A DNA stretch of 15,570 nt from Mycoemilia scoparia (taxonomy: Eukaryota; Kickxellomycota; Kickxellomycetes; Kickxellales; Kickxellaceae), in NCBI GenBank assembly GCA_027575805.1, contig JANBPU010000344.1, positions 1 through 15,570 of the forward strand. The letters run 5' to 3'. Of this stretch, positions 7,824 through 15,003 are shown piece after piece (position 1 is the first letter of the stretch; each line of letters starts with the position of its first letter). The translations under genes and the position numbers were made by a program. A model generated the notes under the pieces. It was not told where the DNA came from. It worked only from the letters and a program-made list of their open reading frames with translations, and did not search any database.

Positions 7824-9140
7824 TTAATGCATATGCCGTTCTTTGAGTATATCCCGTTTGCTGACCAACCAGCTCAAACCCATTTGTTGAGCCTTCTTGG
7901 CCAATTTTGGAGTGATGGCAGCAACCAGGCCAAGACGAAGTGGCATTAGGACTTTATGTAAAGCATAAGCAACAATAAGAATAGTCCACCAACTTCCACC
8001 ACCACCACCACTGCCATTGGGATTAGACGTGGTAACTTTCGATCCGGCAATCGTATTGGCCGATGAAGCCTGCTGCTGTTGCTCCATATTCATTTTGCTG
8101 GCAGCCCTGCCCAAGGCCGGGATATAGGCGCCAACCAAATTATCTACGTAGCTGATCAGGCCCTGTCCGCCAACCATTACGGCCCATACACAAAGCAAAT
8201 AGTCGACAACCGAGACGAGGATGTAGGCGGCGATGACTATGCGGCCATAGTTTTTGATCAGCTGGCGAAGCTTTGAGGGGGGTTTTTTTTCGTTGGTTTT
8301 GTCTGATGGATTGGTGGAGGTTGTGGCGGCAGTGGCTGGGAGTGGCGACTCGATGTTGAGACCATCGATTCTTGTTTCCAAGACTACTGGTTTTTCCATA
8401 GTCGTAGTCGGCGGTTTGGTGTTTTTGGGTGTCTTTGTGGGCGGAAAGGAATGTTGTTGCTGAGATTGGGGTTGGGTTGAAGAGGAGCTGAATCGAACAA
8501 ACGTCAATACACTGCCTAATTTATTGTTGTTGTTGTTGTTGATACTGTAGGGTTTAGAGATAGCTCCTGTTGCTGCTGCTTTGGAAAGCTGGGAGATTGA
8601 CCAGAGTATTAGTGATGGCTGTGATTGATGTTTATGGGGAAATTCAGAATTGAATTTCAAGGCTGGGATTTTTACTGTAGGGCCGGTAGTCGTAATGCTG
8701 GCGGAAGATGAGAGGAATTTCTGTTGTTGTTGTTGTAAAGTAAAAAGAAGCAGAGTAGTAGTAGTAGAAGAAGAAGAAGAAGAGCAAGGGGAAAGGCGTG
8801 CAGGCTGGAGTAGTGGTGGTTGGGTTGAAGCAGGTCGGAAACTCCAGCTGCTGTTGTTATTAAAGAAGGTGTTTATTGGTAGGCGCTGCTGCTGCTGCTG
8901 CTGCTTCTTTTCTATTTTAAAGAGCCGTGATAACGATGATGACGCTGATATGGTTGATGCACTTCTTTTTGACAACCTTCTTCCCACTAATGTCACAACG
9001 CTGTTATTTGCTGAGGCTAGTCCTACTTTTTGATGATTTAGGCTTAGAATATTGTTCTTTGTTGCTGTTAGTAGTAGTAGTAGTGGTATCTGCTGTGTTG
9101 GTGGCTGCTGGAAAAGACAAGTTGTGGTGGCAAAACGCAT
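7824..9140 (-). CDS. DUF1279 (FAM210-like) mitochondrial membrane protein, 438 aa
   Basis: I place the start at the ATG at 9140; the open frame extends seven codons further to a TTG, which is not a likely start. The C-terminal part (residues ~288-425) matches the DUF1279/FAM210 family, found in the mitochondrial inner membrane of animals and fungi. It has KLRQLIKNYGRIVIAAYILVS with a first membrane segment (about 300-323), a Gln/Gly/Ser-rich loop, and a second segment around WWTILIVAYALHKVLMPLRLG (384-404). A short basic helix ends the protein. The first ~285 residues are low-complexity, with runs of Gln, Ser, Thr and Asn. Residues 1-75 are poor in acidic residues and include GRRLSKRSAST, which fits a mitochondrial presequence with cleavage near there. 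Family members are usually shorter. The exact role in the family is not settled; animal FAM210A is linked to mitochondrial translation and muscle/bone mass. The gene converges on the dioxygenase gene but no functional link is implied. Confidence 0.82.
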   Translation of the reverse strand: MRFATTTCLFQQPPTQQIPLLLLLTATKNNILSLNHQKVGLASANNSVVTLVGRRLSKRSASTISASSSLSRLFKIEKKQQQQQQRLPINTFFNNNSSWSFRPASTQPPLLQPARLSPCSSSSSSTTTTLLLFTLQQQQQKFLSSSASITTTGPTVKIPALKFNSEFPHKHQSQPSLILWSISQLSKAAATGAISKPYSINNNNNNKLGSVLTFVRFSSSSTQPQSQQQHSFPPTKTPKNTKPPTTTMEKPVVLETRIDGLNIESPLPATAATTSTNPSDKTNEKKPPSKLRQLIKNYGRIVIAAYILVSVVDYLLCVWAVMVGGQGLISYVDNLVGAYIPALGRAASKMNMEQQQQASSANTIAGSKVTTSNPNGSGGGGGSWWTILIVAYALHKVLMPLRLGLVAAITPKLAKKAQQMGLSWLVSKRDILKERHMH

Positions 9141-9600
9141 GTGGTGGTGTTGAATTTCCAAAAGTGTCTGTCTCTTTTTTTGGGGGAAAAGAATGAATGA
9201 TAAAGTGCGGAGAGTAGTATTTGCTTATGAAAATCAGATAAGTAAAGTAGGAGTACAAGAAATATTAAACACTCGCACGCACACTGTCAGTCAGTATAAG
9301 TTCGGCAATAGAGTAGAGAGTAAAGAAAGGCGTTCTTTTCTGTTTGGCAGACAACAGGGCTTTTAGTTAGTAATGTAGATAGAAAGAGTGTTTGGTTGAG
9401 GGTAAAAAAAGCAGCAAAGGAAGAGAAATATCGGCAACTATTACCACATACAATAGTATTACTGCAATCCTGAAAATGAGAGATAGTTACAAATCCAATG
9501 CCAAGACTTGTTTTCTTTTGCCTGTATTATGGTGAATCCAGAAGTTTATCTCCTATTCAATGCTTGCCTATTATTGCTAGAAAAATATGGCCAAAGCCAC
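9141..9600 (-). promoter_or_regulatory. Upstream region of the FAM210-like gene
   Basis: Read on the minus strand, about 300 bases before the ATG are pyrimidine-rich with C/T and TACTC runs, as in fungal leaders. No clear TATA box was found. No gene is seen in this stretch. Confidence 0.35.
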
Positions 9601-9627
9601 AAGGCAGTCAATTGATTGCTCTGCCTT
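9601..9627. repeat. Short stem-loop (AAGGCAG ... CTGCCTT)
   Basis: Seven-base arms are perfectly complementary, and part of the loop (CAAT/ATTG) can pair too. It lies in intergenic DNA with no coding neighbour in register; its function is unknown. Confidence 0.4.
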
Positions 9628-9663
9628 AGATGGCAATTTTTGATTATAGCTACTAAAACACTA

Positions 9664-9722
9664 CTAGTGTCATCATCTCTCTAAAGTTCTAGTCACTTTT
9701 AAAAACCATTCTATGACACTAG
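9664..9722. repeat. 10-bp perfect inverted repeat with 39-bp spacer
   Basis: CTAGTGTCAT at 9664-9673 is the exact reverse complement of ATGACACTAG at 9713-9722. A small palindrome, AGTCGG-AA-CCGACT, follows at 9734-9747. It could be a degraded small transposon or a chance hairpin in AT-rich DNA. Confidence 0.4.
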
Positions 9723-9825
9723 CACGGATGCTCAGTCGGAACCGACTTGATTTCTCTTATTTTCGCGCACTATAAGCAAAAATTCATGCAAAGCTTCCTT
9801 TTCTTTTGATCTTGGTTGCATACTA

Positions 9826-9844
9826 ACCAATCAATCAATCAATC
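9826..9844. repeat. (CAAT)n tetranucleotide repeat
   Basis: Four CAAT/AATC units in a row lie in intergenic DNA. Confidence 0.8.
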
Positions 9845-9916
9845 ATCCAAATCAAATTATTCCTCTATTCATTCATGGCTAAAAATCATATAATATTAAA
9901 AAATGGTCAAAGTTCA

Positions 9917-10019
9917 CAGGGCTTTGTGCAAAATGGGTCCCCAGGAATTGCATATAAAATATCTGATGATTAGGCCAATTTCTGCCTACCATAAATTCAA
10001 CCACTAGTGAAGTCTCCCC
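9917..10019 (+). repeat. Dispersed repeat family, copy B
   Basis: It aligns with copy C (12073-12201, same strand) and with the reverse complement of copy A (1661-1779). It shares CAAAATGG, a CCCC block, GGAATTGCATAT, GATGATTAGGCCAAT, TCTGCCTACCATA and a CACTAGTGAAGTCT end. It lacks about 15-20 bases between the GGCCAA and CTGCCTAC blocks that the other copies have. Its right end abuts MITE 2 with no gap. Confidence 0.78.
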
Positions 10020-10147
10020 CATATGGGTGATTATTTTTGAAGGTCTAAGTTAATATTATCAATGATAATATATGTTGGCAGATATGCATGGTAGAAACTG
10101 GCCTACTAGTAAAAACTAGTAGCCCTTCAAAAATAACGATCCACATG
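10020..10147. mobile_element. MITE 2, about 128 bp with terminal inverted repeats like MITE 1
   Basis: The left terminus CATATGGGTGATTATTTTTG continues AAGG, and the reverse complement of the right terminus reads CATGTGGATCGTTATTTTTG then AAGGG. The core is the same as in MITE 1 (ATTTTTGAAGG). The right half also holds a perfect 8-bp hairpin (CTACTAGT-AAAA-ACTAGTAG, 10103-10122). No coding capacity. Confidence 0.72.
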
Positions 10148-10534
10148 TAGAATAGCAGCAGCTTAGATTCGATGCTCGTACATACGTACTATTTTGGAAA
10201 TTCCAGAAGTTGTTTAGCAAAGCACAACCTGAATCGGACCAACTTGAATGAAATTTGTATGCTCTACCAATCGAGAATTATTAATTCCAAGAACTTGGAT
10301 TGATAATCAATTGTGTATGTGTGTGCAGTAGCTACTACTTCTGCTGCAGCGTTTCAGTAGATAATCATTGTTGGAGATGAAGCAGATTTGACAGAAATGG
10401 CCTTCCTATAGGTTAAATTCTAAAATTTCCAAGATCGGCATTTTGCAGTCTATATCCATCAAGCACAGATGTTTGCTTTAGAATTAGATGGCTATACATT
10501 CAATAAATAATTTTTTAGGCAATTATCTTGTTTT
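10148..10534. other. Intergenic DNA upstream of the aldo/keto reductase promoter
   Basis: This is AT-rich unique-looking sequence with a short GT run near 10314-10324. I see no gene, RNA or repeat in it. Confidence 0.45.
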
Positions 10535-10544
10535 TATATAAAAG
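10535..10544 (+). promoter_or_regulatory. TATA box candidate (TATATAAAAG) for the aldo/keto reductase gene
   Basis: TATATAAAAG sits 320 bp before the chosen ATG at 10864. That leader would contain short upstream frames (ATGs at about 10575 and 10679). Alternatively, it is shortened by a 5'-UTR intron ending at TTTTTTGCAG just before 10851; a GTAAAG at about 10672 could be its donor. Confidence 0.45.
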
Positions 10545-10863
10545 TAAAACACGTCTTGGGGAATTGACGCAATAATGTATAAACATGTCCGCCCCTAATC
10601 CTGTAGCACAATTATTGTCGCATTGTCATTGTTATCTGCAACTGTATTAAACAGCCATTTAACAGCAGTAGTAAAGGAATGACGGCTTGGGAATATTGGC
10701 TGGTTGTGTTAAGTCATGGCCACAGTCTCATCACATGGCAAACTTCGAGTATTTTATAATGCTTCCCATGAAAATAAGTGCTACAAATCACTTTTTTCTT
10801 TCCCCCCATATCACTACTAATAATCTATCTATTGACCAGATTTTTTGCAGCTTGCTACTCGCA

Positions 10864-11949
10864 ATGTCACTACAAAAGACTATTAAGCTTAACTCGGGCA
10901 ACACTATCCCGGTGATCGGGCTCGGAACCCATGCGCTTAAGGGAGAAGATGGAATCAGATCCATAGTGCATGCCATTGAAGTTGGGTATCGCCACCTTGA
11001 CACCGCTGAATTATGTAATTTCGCTGCCACATTTTTACATCATCATCAAAACCGCCTGGTACTTCAAAATGAGCAATTAGAGCTGACTTTATGTTTATGT
11101 TATATAGATGATAATGAGGTTGAGGTTGGAGAGGCTATTCGCAGATCGGGAATAAAAAGAGAGGAGCTATTTGTAACCACAAAGCTCACCAGCTTTAAAC
11201 ACCACCCAGATGTGGTTGAGCAAGCGCTCGACAAGTCACTGGAAAGGCTTGGCCTCGACTATGTTGACCTATTTTTGATGCACTCTCCATTTGCTTTTAT
11301 TGAGCAGCCAGACAGCGTCACTGCATCCACCGGCTATGTCAAGGACAACAAAGATGATGGTAGCAGCAGTGACGAGCCCAAAGTAGAAGCAAACGAAGAC
11401 ACTGAATCGGGCAAAATAATGGGCCCAGTTGATGCCAAAATTGACTACATTGATACCTGGATAGCCATGGAAAAGGTTTTTGCAAAAGGAAAGGCCAAAT
11501 CTATTGGCGTCTCGAACTTTTCAAACTACAAGATCCAACGCCTTTTGAAGGCTGCCAATATCAAACCAGCAGTCAACCAGATAGAACTGCATCCCTATTT
11601 TTCAAACATAGAGTATGTCAAGTTTAACCAAGACAATGGGATTGCAGTGACGGCATTTTCGCCTTTGGGCGCTGATGTTGGTGAGAAGGGTTTGCGCCAA
11701 GATCCGGTTATCACAGAAATAGCCAAAAAGCTTGGGGCTACGAATGTGCAGGTGCTTATTGCTTGGGGTGTACAGAGAAACACCATTGTCATTCCAATGG
11801 CCGCCGAACATGAGTATATAACTTCCAATTTCCAGCAAGTTATTTTGGATGACGATGATGTCGAGAAAATTAATGGGTTGGATCGGAATGAACCAGTATT
11901 GGATCTGACCAGATTTTATGGACCAAAGTGGAGTGTCTATGTTGACTAA
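10864..11949 (+). CDS. Aldo/keto reductase, two exons, about 330 aa
   Basis: This is an NAD(P)H-dependent carbonyl reductase of the AKR superfamily, a soluble TIM-barrel enzyme; its substrate is unknown. Exons are 10864-11014 and 11108-11949. The start is the ATG before SLQKTIKLNSGNTIPVIGLGT, where family members usually begin; the open frame continues upstream only from a TTG. The catalytic tetrad is complete after splicing: Asp46 (RHLDTAELY), Tyr51, Lys76 (FVTTK) and His109 (FLMHSP). The family signature SIGVSNF and NQIELHPYF follow, then the C-terminal cofactor region. Two features are unusual. A Ser/Asp/Glu-rich insert occupies residues about 119-160 after the active-site His. The segment that normally reads IPKS reads IPMA (Met281), losing the Lys that commonly contacts the 2'-phosphate of NADPH. 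The cofactor preference may therefore differ. AATAAA at 11997 is a likely poly(A) signal. Confidence 0.9.
   Translation: MSLQKTIKLNSGNTIPVIGLGTHALKGEDGIRSIVHAIEVGYRHLDTAELCNFAATFLHHHQNRLVLQNEQLELTLCLCYIDDNEVEVGEAIRRSGIKREELFVTTKLTSFKHHPDVVEQALDKSLERLGLDYVDLFLMHSPFAFIEQPDSVTASTGYVKDNKDDGSSSDEPKVEANEDTESGKIMGPVDAKIDYIDTWIAMEKVFAKGKAKSIGVSNFSNYKIQRLLKAANIKPAVNQIELHPYFSNIEYVKFNQDNGIAVTAFSPLGADVGEKGLRQDPVITEIAKKLGATNVQVLIAWGVQRNTIVIPMAAEHEYITSNFQQVILDDDDVEKINGLDRNEPVLDLTRFYGPKWSVYVD
11015..11107 (+). other. 93-bp intron of the aldo/keto reductase gene
   Basis: The donor is GTAATT and the acceptor TATATAG. It interrupts the codon for catalytic Tyr51 after its first base. Its length is 31 codons with no in-frame stop, so the unspliced frame stays open but loses the Tyr-Asp-Asn-Glu context. 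Removal restores the standard family alignment DTAELYDNEVEVGEAI, which is the evidence for the intron. Confidence 0.85.
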
Positions 11950-12072
11950 ATCGTTGTCAGTTGATACTGTAGTTGGTTATTTTTTGTCTTTGTTTAAATA
12001 AAACTATTGATATATAAATAAATATAATCAATAATAAATATACTATTTGGAGTTGATTATAAGCTATAAATT

Positions 12073-12201
12073 TACAAGGCCTTAGGCAAAATTGGCCCCC
12101 ATCCCTAGAGTTGTATATAAAATGGCTGATGATTTGGCCACAATCTGATGAGGACACATTTCTGCCTACCATAGATTCGGTCACAAGTGAAATCTTCCTA
12201 G
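12073..12201 (+). repeat. Dispersed repeat family, copy C
   Basis: It starts ACAAGGCCTTAGGCAAAATTGG and ends CACAAGTGAAATCTTCC, with the internal TATATAAAATGGCTGATGAT and TCTGCCTACCATA blocks shared with copies A and B. It begins about 120 bp after the aldo/keto reductase stop codon, so it may lie in that gene's 3' flank. No MITE-type end (TTTTTGAAGGG) is found next to this copy. Confidence 0.75.
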
Positions 12202-13362
12202 TTAGATAAATTGTTTATAGATTATTAGTTTATAAGTCAGCATTTTTCTATCCCATTGTATATTCTTCTATGAATACTTGCAGTGACACTGCTTATGGCC
12301 AACTTGGCAGTAGGCTTTACCACCAACACAGCAAGTGGCATATACTAAAATATGTAATTGCAGCTTTGTATTTTTACCTGGCTGTTACCACTACTGACAC
12401 ATTTTGAAATGCCTTCGGGATTTGCTTTTCCATTAGAAAAGAAAAGAGAGATCGCTCTAGTACTAATTTTAGGTAGTCAGTTTGTTATGTACACTACCAT
12501 ACTCAAAGGCAAACAAAGTTTTGTATTGGTAACATGATTTTCTGTCTTTCTCGGCCATAGCGGGGTATCAAAAAGAAAAGACTGCATGCTTCAATGTTAT
12601 AGATAGCTTACTATGACAGAGATTGATAGAACAAACCAGCCATTATAAGAAATTAGTAGTCTCTATTATCATAGTTAATGGCAGTATTGGTCGCAACAAT
12701 ATATTTGCAAATGGTTTTTACAATTATTGAACCAACCCATCTCCTCCCATCCTGCCTTGAAGATTAACATGCTTTTTAGGGTATTTTGACTTAATTAGAG
12801 AGGAGAATATTATCCTTAATTGCCATTGTTATATGTAGATATCAAATTTATCTAGATAATGCTTATATTATTGACAGTCTGTATTAAATACATTGTTCAA
12901 TTAAAGAAATCTTGTTTTATTGCTATATATTAATTTAAATGAATCAATATGACATCAATAACATTTTAAAACAATATCACTACAATTGTAATATTTTGTA
13001 AGAAATAATTTTATTATGTTAGTTTAACTTAGAAATAAGTAATGTAAAAAGAATAAAGGTATTATAGTTGGCATTCAACTATATAGTTATTTTACCCATA
13101 AGTTTATTAGTTTTAATAGGTTTTTATTAGAAGCAGTAATTGACTTAAAATAAAATAATAGCTTTTCTCTCTAGATTTTAATAGTCATACTAACTATTTG
13201 TTTTTGATCTATTACAAAAGGCATGTTTAAAAAGAAAGGACTGAATTATAATATCTACCAGTATTTGAATATTCCCATTTACATGCTACTTGAATTATTG
13301 CGCTTGCTCCTTTTATCCTGAATTTTTGCATCCCAATGTTAATTTTCATTGGTAAAGTAAGC
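12202..13362. other. AT-rich intergenic DNA with nothing recognised
   Basis: About 1.1 kb with no supported gene, RNA, array or repeat. A small stem-loop (CTTTTC-CATTA-GAAAAG) lies near 12427-12443. AT content rises to the right of 12.8 kb. Confidence 0.5.
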
Positions 13363-13914
13363 CTATTCTTTTTTAGGAATTGGCTGAGGGTTATCATATA
13401 TCCAACCAAGGAATGTCTTTTTGAATGTTTCAATCTCCATAATATAGCTTTTTCCATAAAACAACAATAGTATGGTACTTATTTTTGTAACATTGGGATA
13501 TTGTTTGAATAACCTAAAATATTCCCTATTTTGAATTTGCTTCGATGCATCTTTATTCAATCTATTTAGTTGTTTAGCAAGAAACTCCTTCGGATCCTTT
13601 TTGAGGGATCTATATTGAACATCCTTCAAGCGTTTGAACTCAATTATGAACCCATGGGATTCTTTACCCCTTGGTAGTAGGGCAATATCTGAGTTTCTAG
13701 CTCCAGACTTTGGTTCAGATTGGAAGGTGTAGCGGGGATGTGTTCCTGCAGCGGCAAAGGATACAAAGATAAGGTTGTGATACATTACTTCCTTTTGAGC
13801 AACACCAAGAGTGATACCCAAAAAAAGTATATCCTTCACAGCCCTAGAGAGTCCTATATAGTCATTGACAGACCAGGGTTGTTTGGGACGAGCCTCAACT
13901 GTTCTGGATAAGTT

Positions 13915-13919
13915 GTCAC
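13915..13919. repeat. Target-site duplication, left copy (GTCAC)
   Basis: These five bases are identical to 14400-14404 and flank the LTR exactly at its TG and CA ends. Confidence 0.88.
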
Positions 13920-14284
13920 TGAAAAGACTTTTGTTCAGAACAGTTCAAAATCGTTCAGAACGGGAATAAGGGAAAAGCACAAGGGTGCGTGAACAGCAGA
14001 ATAAGAAGGTCATTCAGGATGAATCTGAACAGGGAAAGGGGAGGTGATAAAGAATATTAATAGGGAATCGTCCTGGATGACAATAGACGGGAAAGAATGA
14101 ACTTAAATGGTAAACAATAAGGTTTAACTATAACTCTTCAAATCCTTTCAACCACAACTTTATTTTTGAACAAATAAAAGTATGATTCTATAAAAGATAA
14201 TGAAGATAGCGAAACTCTTCATTAAACTAAACTAAACTAATAAAAGGTAAACGAGGATTACATCCTCAAGTTATAATCATGCTT

Positions 14285-14335
14285 GATTCAGAATTACTCT
14301 GATCAACTGAAAGTTGATCAGAGCGATCCTGAATC
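14285..14335. repeat. Nested stem-loop within the LTR
   Basis: A perfect 12-bp stem (CTCTGATCAACT at 14297-14308 with AGTTGATCAGAG at 14312-14323) has a 3-base loop. An outer 7-bp stem, GATTCAG (14285-14291) with CTGAATC (14329-14335), encloses it. A further palindrome, CCTGAA-TCG-TTCAGG, follows at once. Confidence 0.85.
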
Positions 14336-14346
14336 GTTCAGGACAA

Positions 14347-14368
14347 AATAATTCCATTTGGAATTATT
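14347..14368. repeat. 9-bp stem-loop within the LTR
   Basis: AATAATTCC (14347-14355) pairs with GGAATTATT (14360-14368) across a 4-base loop. With the neighbouring hairpins it makes the last 120 bp of the LTR almost entirely self-complementary. Confidence 0.85.
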
Positions 14369-14399
14369 CAGGGTGGACCATGTGGGCTATGGCCCAACA

Positions 14400-14404
14400 G
14401 TCAC
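14400..14404. repeat. Target-site duplication, right copy (GTCAC)
   Basis: It is identical to 13915-13919, and its position defines the right end of the LTR at 14399. Confidence 0.88.
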
Positions 14405-15003
14405 AATTGACTAGGCATCCTAAGCTATTTGTGATTAAACTTTAATTTTGGCTATTTATAGGATACAATCTATTCCATACTTTGAATAACTCATTATTTG
14501 GTATTGCTATTGTATTATTAGGACCTAGTGCCAAAAACCTGTTATAATAAGCATTTGTAATGAAATCTACATCAGTAGGCAAATTGATATTTTTGGTTGT
14601 TATGAATGAATTTTCAATCAAAATTGTTTTGTTGTCAAGCACCAAAGAATTTGGTATATTTGTGTATTTTGTTAGATGAACATATGAATCATTTTTGTAG
14701 AATTTATATTTTAAGTATTCTGCTTGTTGGTTATCTTGGAGACTTATATAGTTTCATACAAACTTGATACAGGTACCTTTCAAATTATTATACGTTGAGT
14801 TTGTTAAGTAATCAATATCACTATCGGCCATTGTTGTTATAAACCAATTTTTCACTAGCAATTCAACTGTCATAATTCCTAATAGGCCATGATATAATCA
14901 CCAGCCTAATCATTATTTGATTTGGATCATTCTGAATCTTCAGAATATCCCAAGGGTTCCGAATGTTCCAAACAATGGATCCTAAGGATATATGTTCAGA
15001 ACG

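Larger units (their letters stand above)
13920..14399. mobile_element. Solo LTR, 480 bp, of an LTR retrotransposon
   Basis: The element starts TGAAAAGACTTTTG and ends GGCCCAACA, so both strands begin with TG and end with CA. A perfect 5-bp duplication, GTCAC, flanks it. It has no internal coding region, so it is what remains after recombination between the two LTRs of a full element. Read on the minus strand it starts TGTTGGGCC, which resembles Ty1/copia-type LTR ends, but the plus strand has a TATAAAAG at 14190-14197; I leave the orientation open. It is rich in short palindromes and in the motif TTCAG/CTGAA. It sits inside the nuclease pseudogene and needs no coding explanation for its lack of ORFs. 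Confidence 0.87.
13363..15003 (-). pseudogene. Decayed AAA-ATPase-like / PD-(D/E)XK nuclease gene, split by a solo LTR
   Basis: Three pieces on the minus strand resemble one protein of the PF09820 (AAA-ATPase-like) plus PF08011 (PD-(D/E)XK) type. Piece 1 (about 15003-14866) has an NPWDIL motif like the NPWS of the family. Piece 2 (14897-14442) overlaps it in another frame, so a frameshift lies in 14866-14897. It has the MADSDIDYL region, an in-frame TGA at 14756-14754 and the conserved IPNNELFKVW, ending in TAA at 14444-14442. Piece 3 (13914-13363) has the nuclease: a GARNSDIALLP strand and IIEFK, giving the D...ExK active site. Removing the LTR and one target copy puts pieces 2 and 3 in the same frame, so the TAA is a point lesion and not a natural end. 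The Walker-bearing N-terminus is not recognised beyond 15003. Such genes are known from bacteria and from several early-diverging fungi, often in many copies. Family assignment is from motif recognition, not a search. Confidence 0.72.

Noticed and set aside
9141..9161. Extending the FAM210-like protein seven codons to a TTG
   Set aside because: TTG is not a usual nuclear start in fungi, and an ATG lies at 9140 with a plausible presequence after it.
10687..10863. Extending the aldo/keto reductase 59 codons upstream to a TTG
   Set aside because: The extension has no family similarity. The ATG at 10864 matches the normal family N-terminus, and an AG-type splice acceptor lies within the extension.
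12552..12560. CGGCCATAG string resembling the start of fungal 5S rRNA
   Set aside because: Nothing after it matches the rest of 5S rRNA; only nine bases agree.
13933..13961. TTC/GAA units resembling a heat-shock element
   Set aside because: The spacing is TTCnGAA, not the TTCnnGAA of a heat-shock element, so this is better described as a repeated LTR motif.
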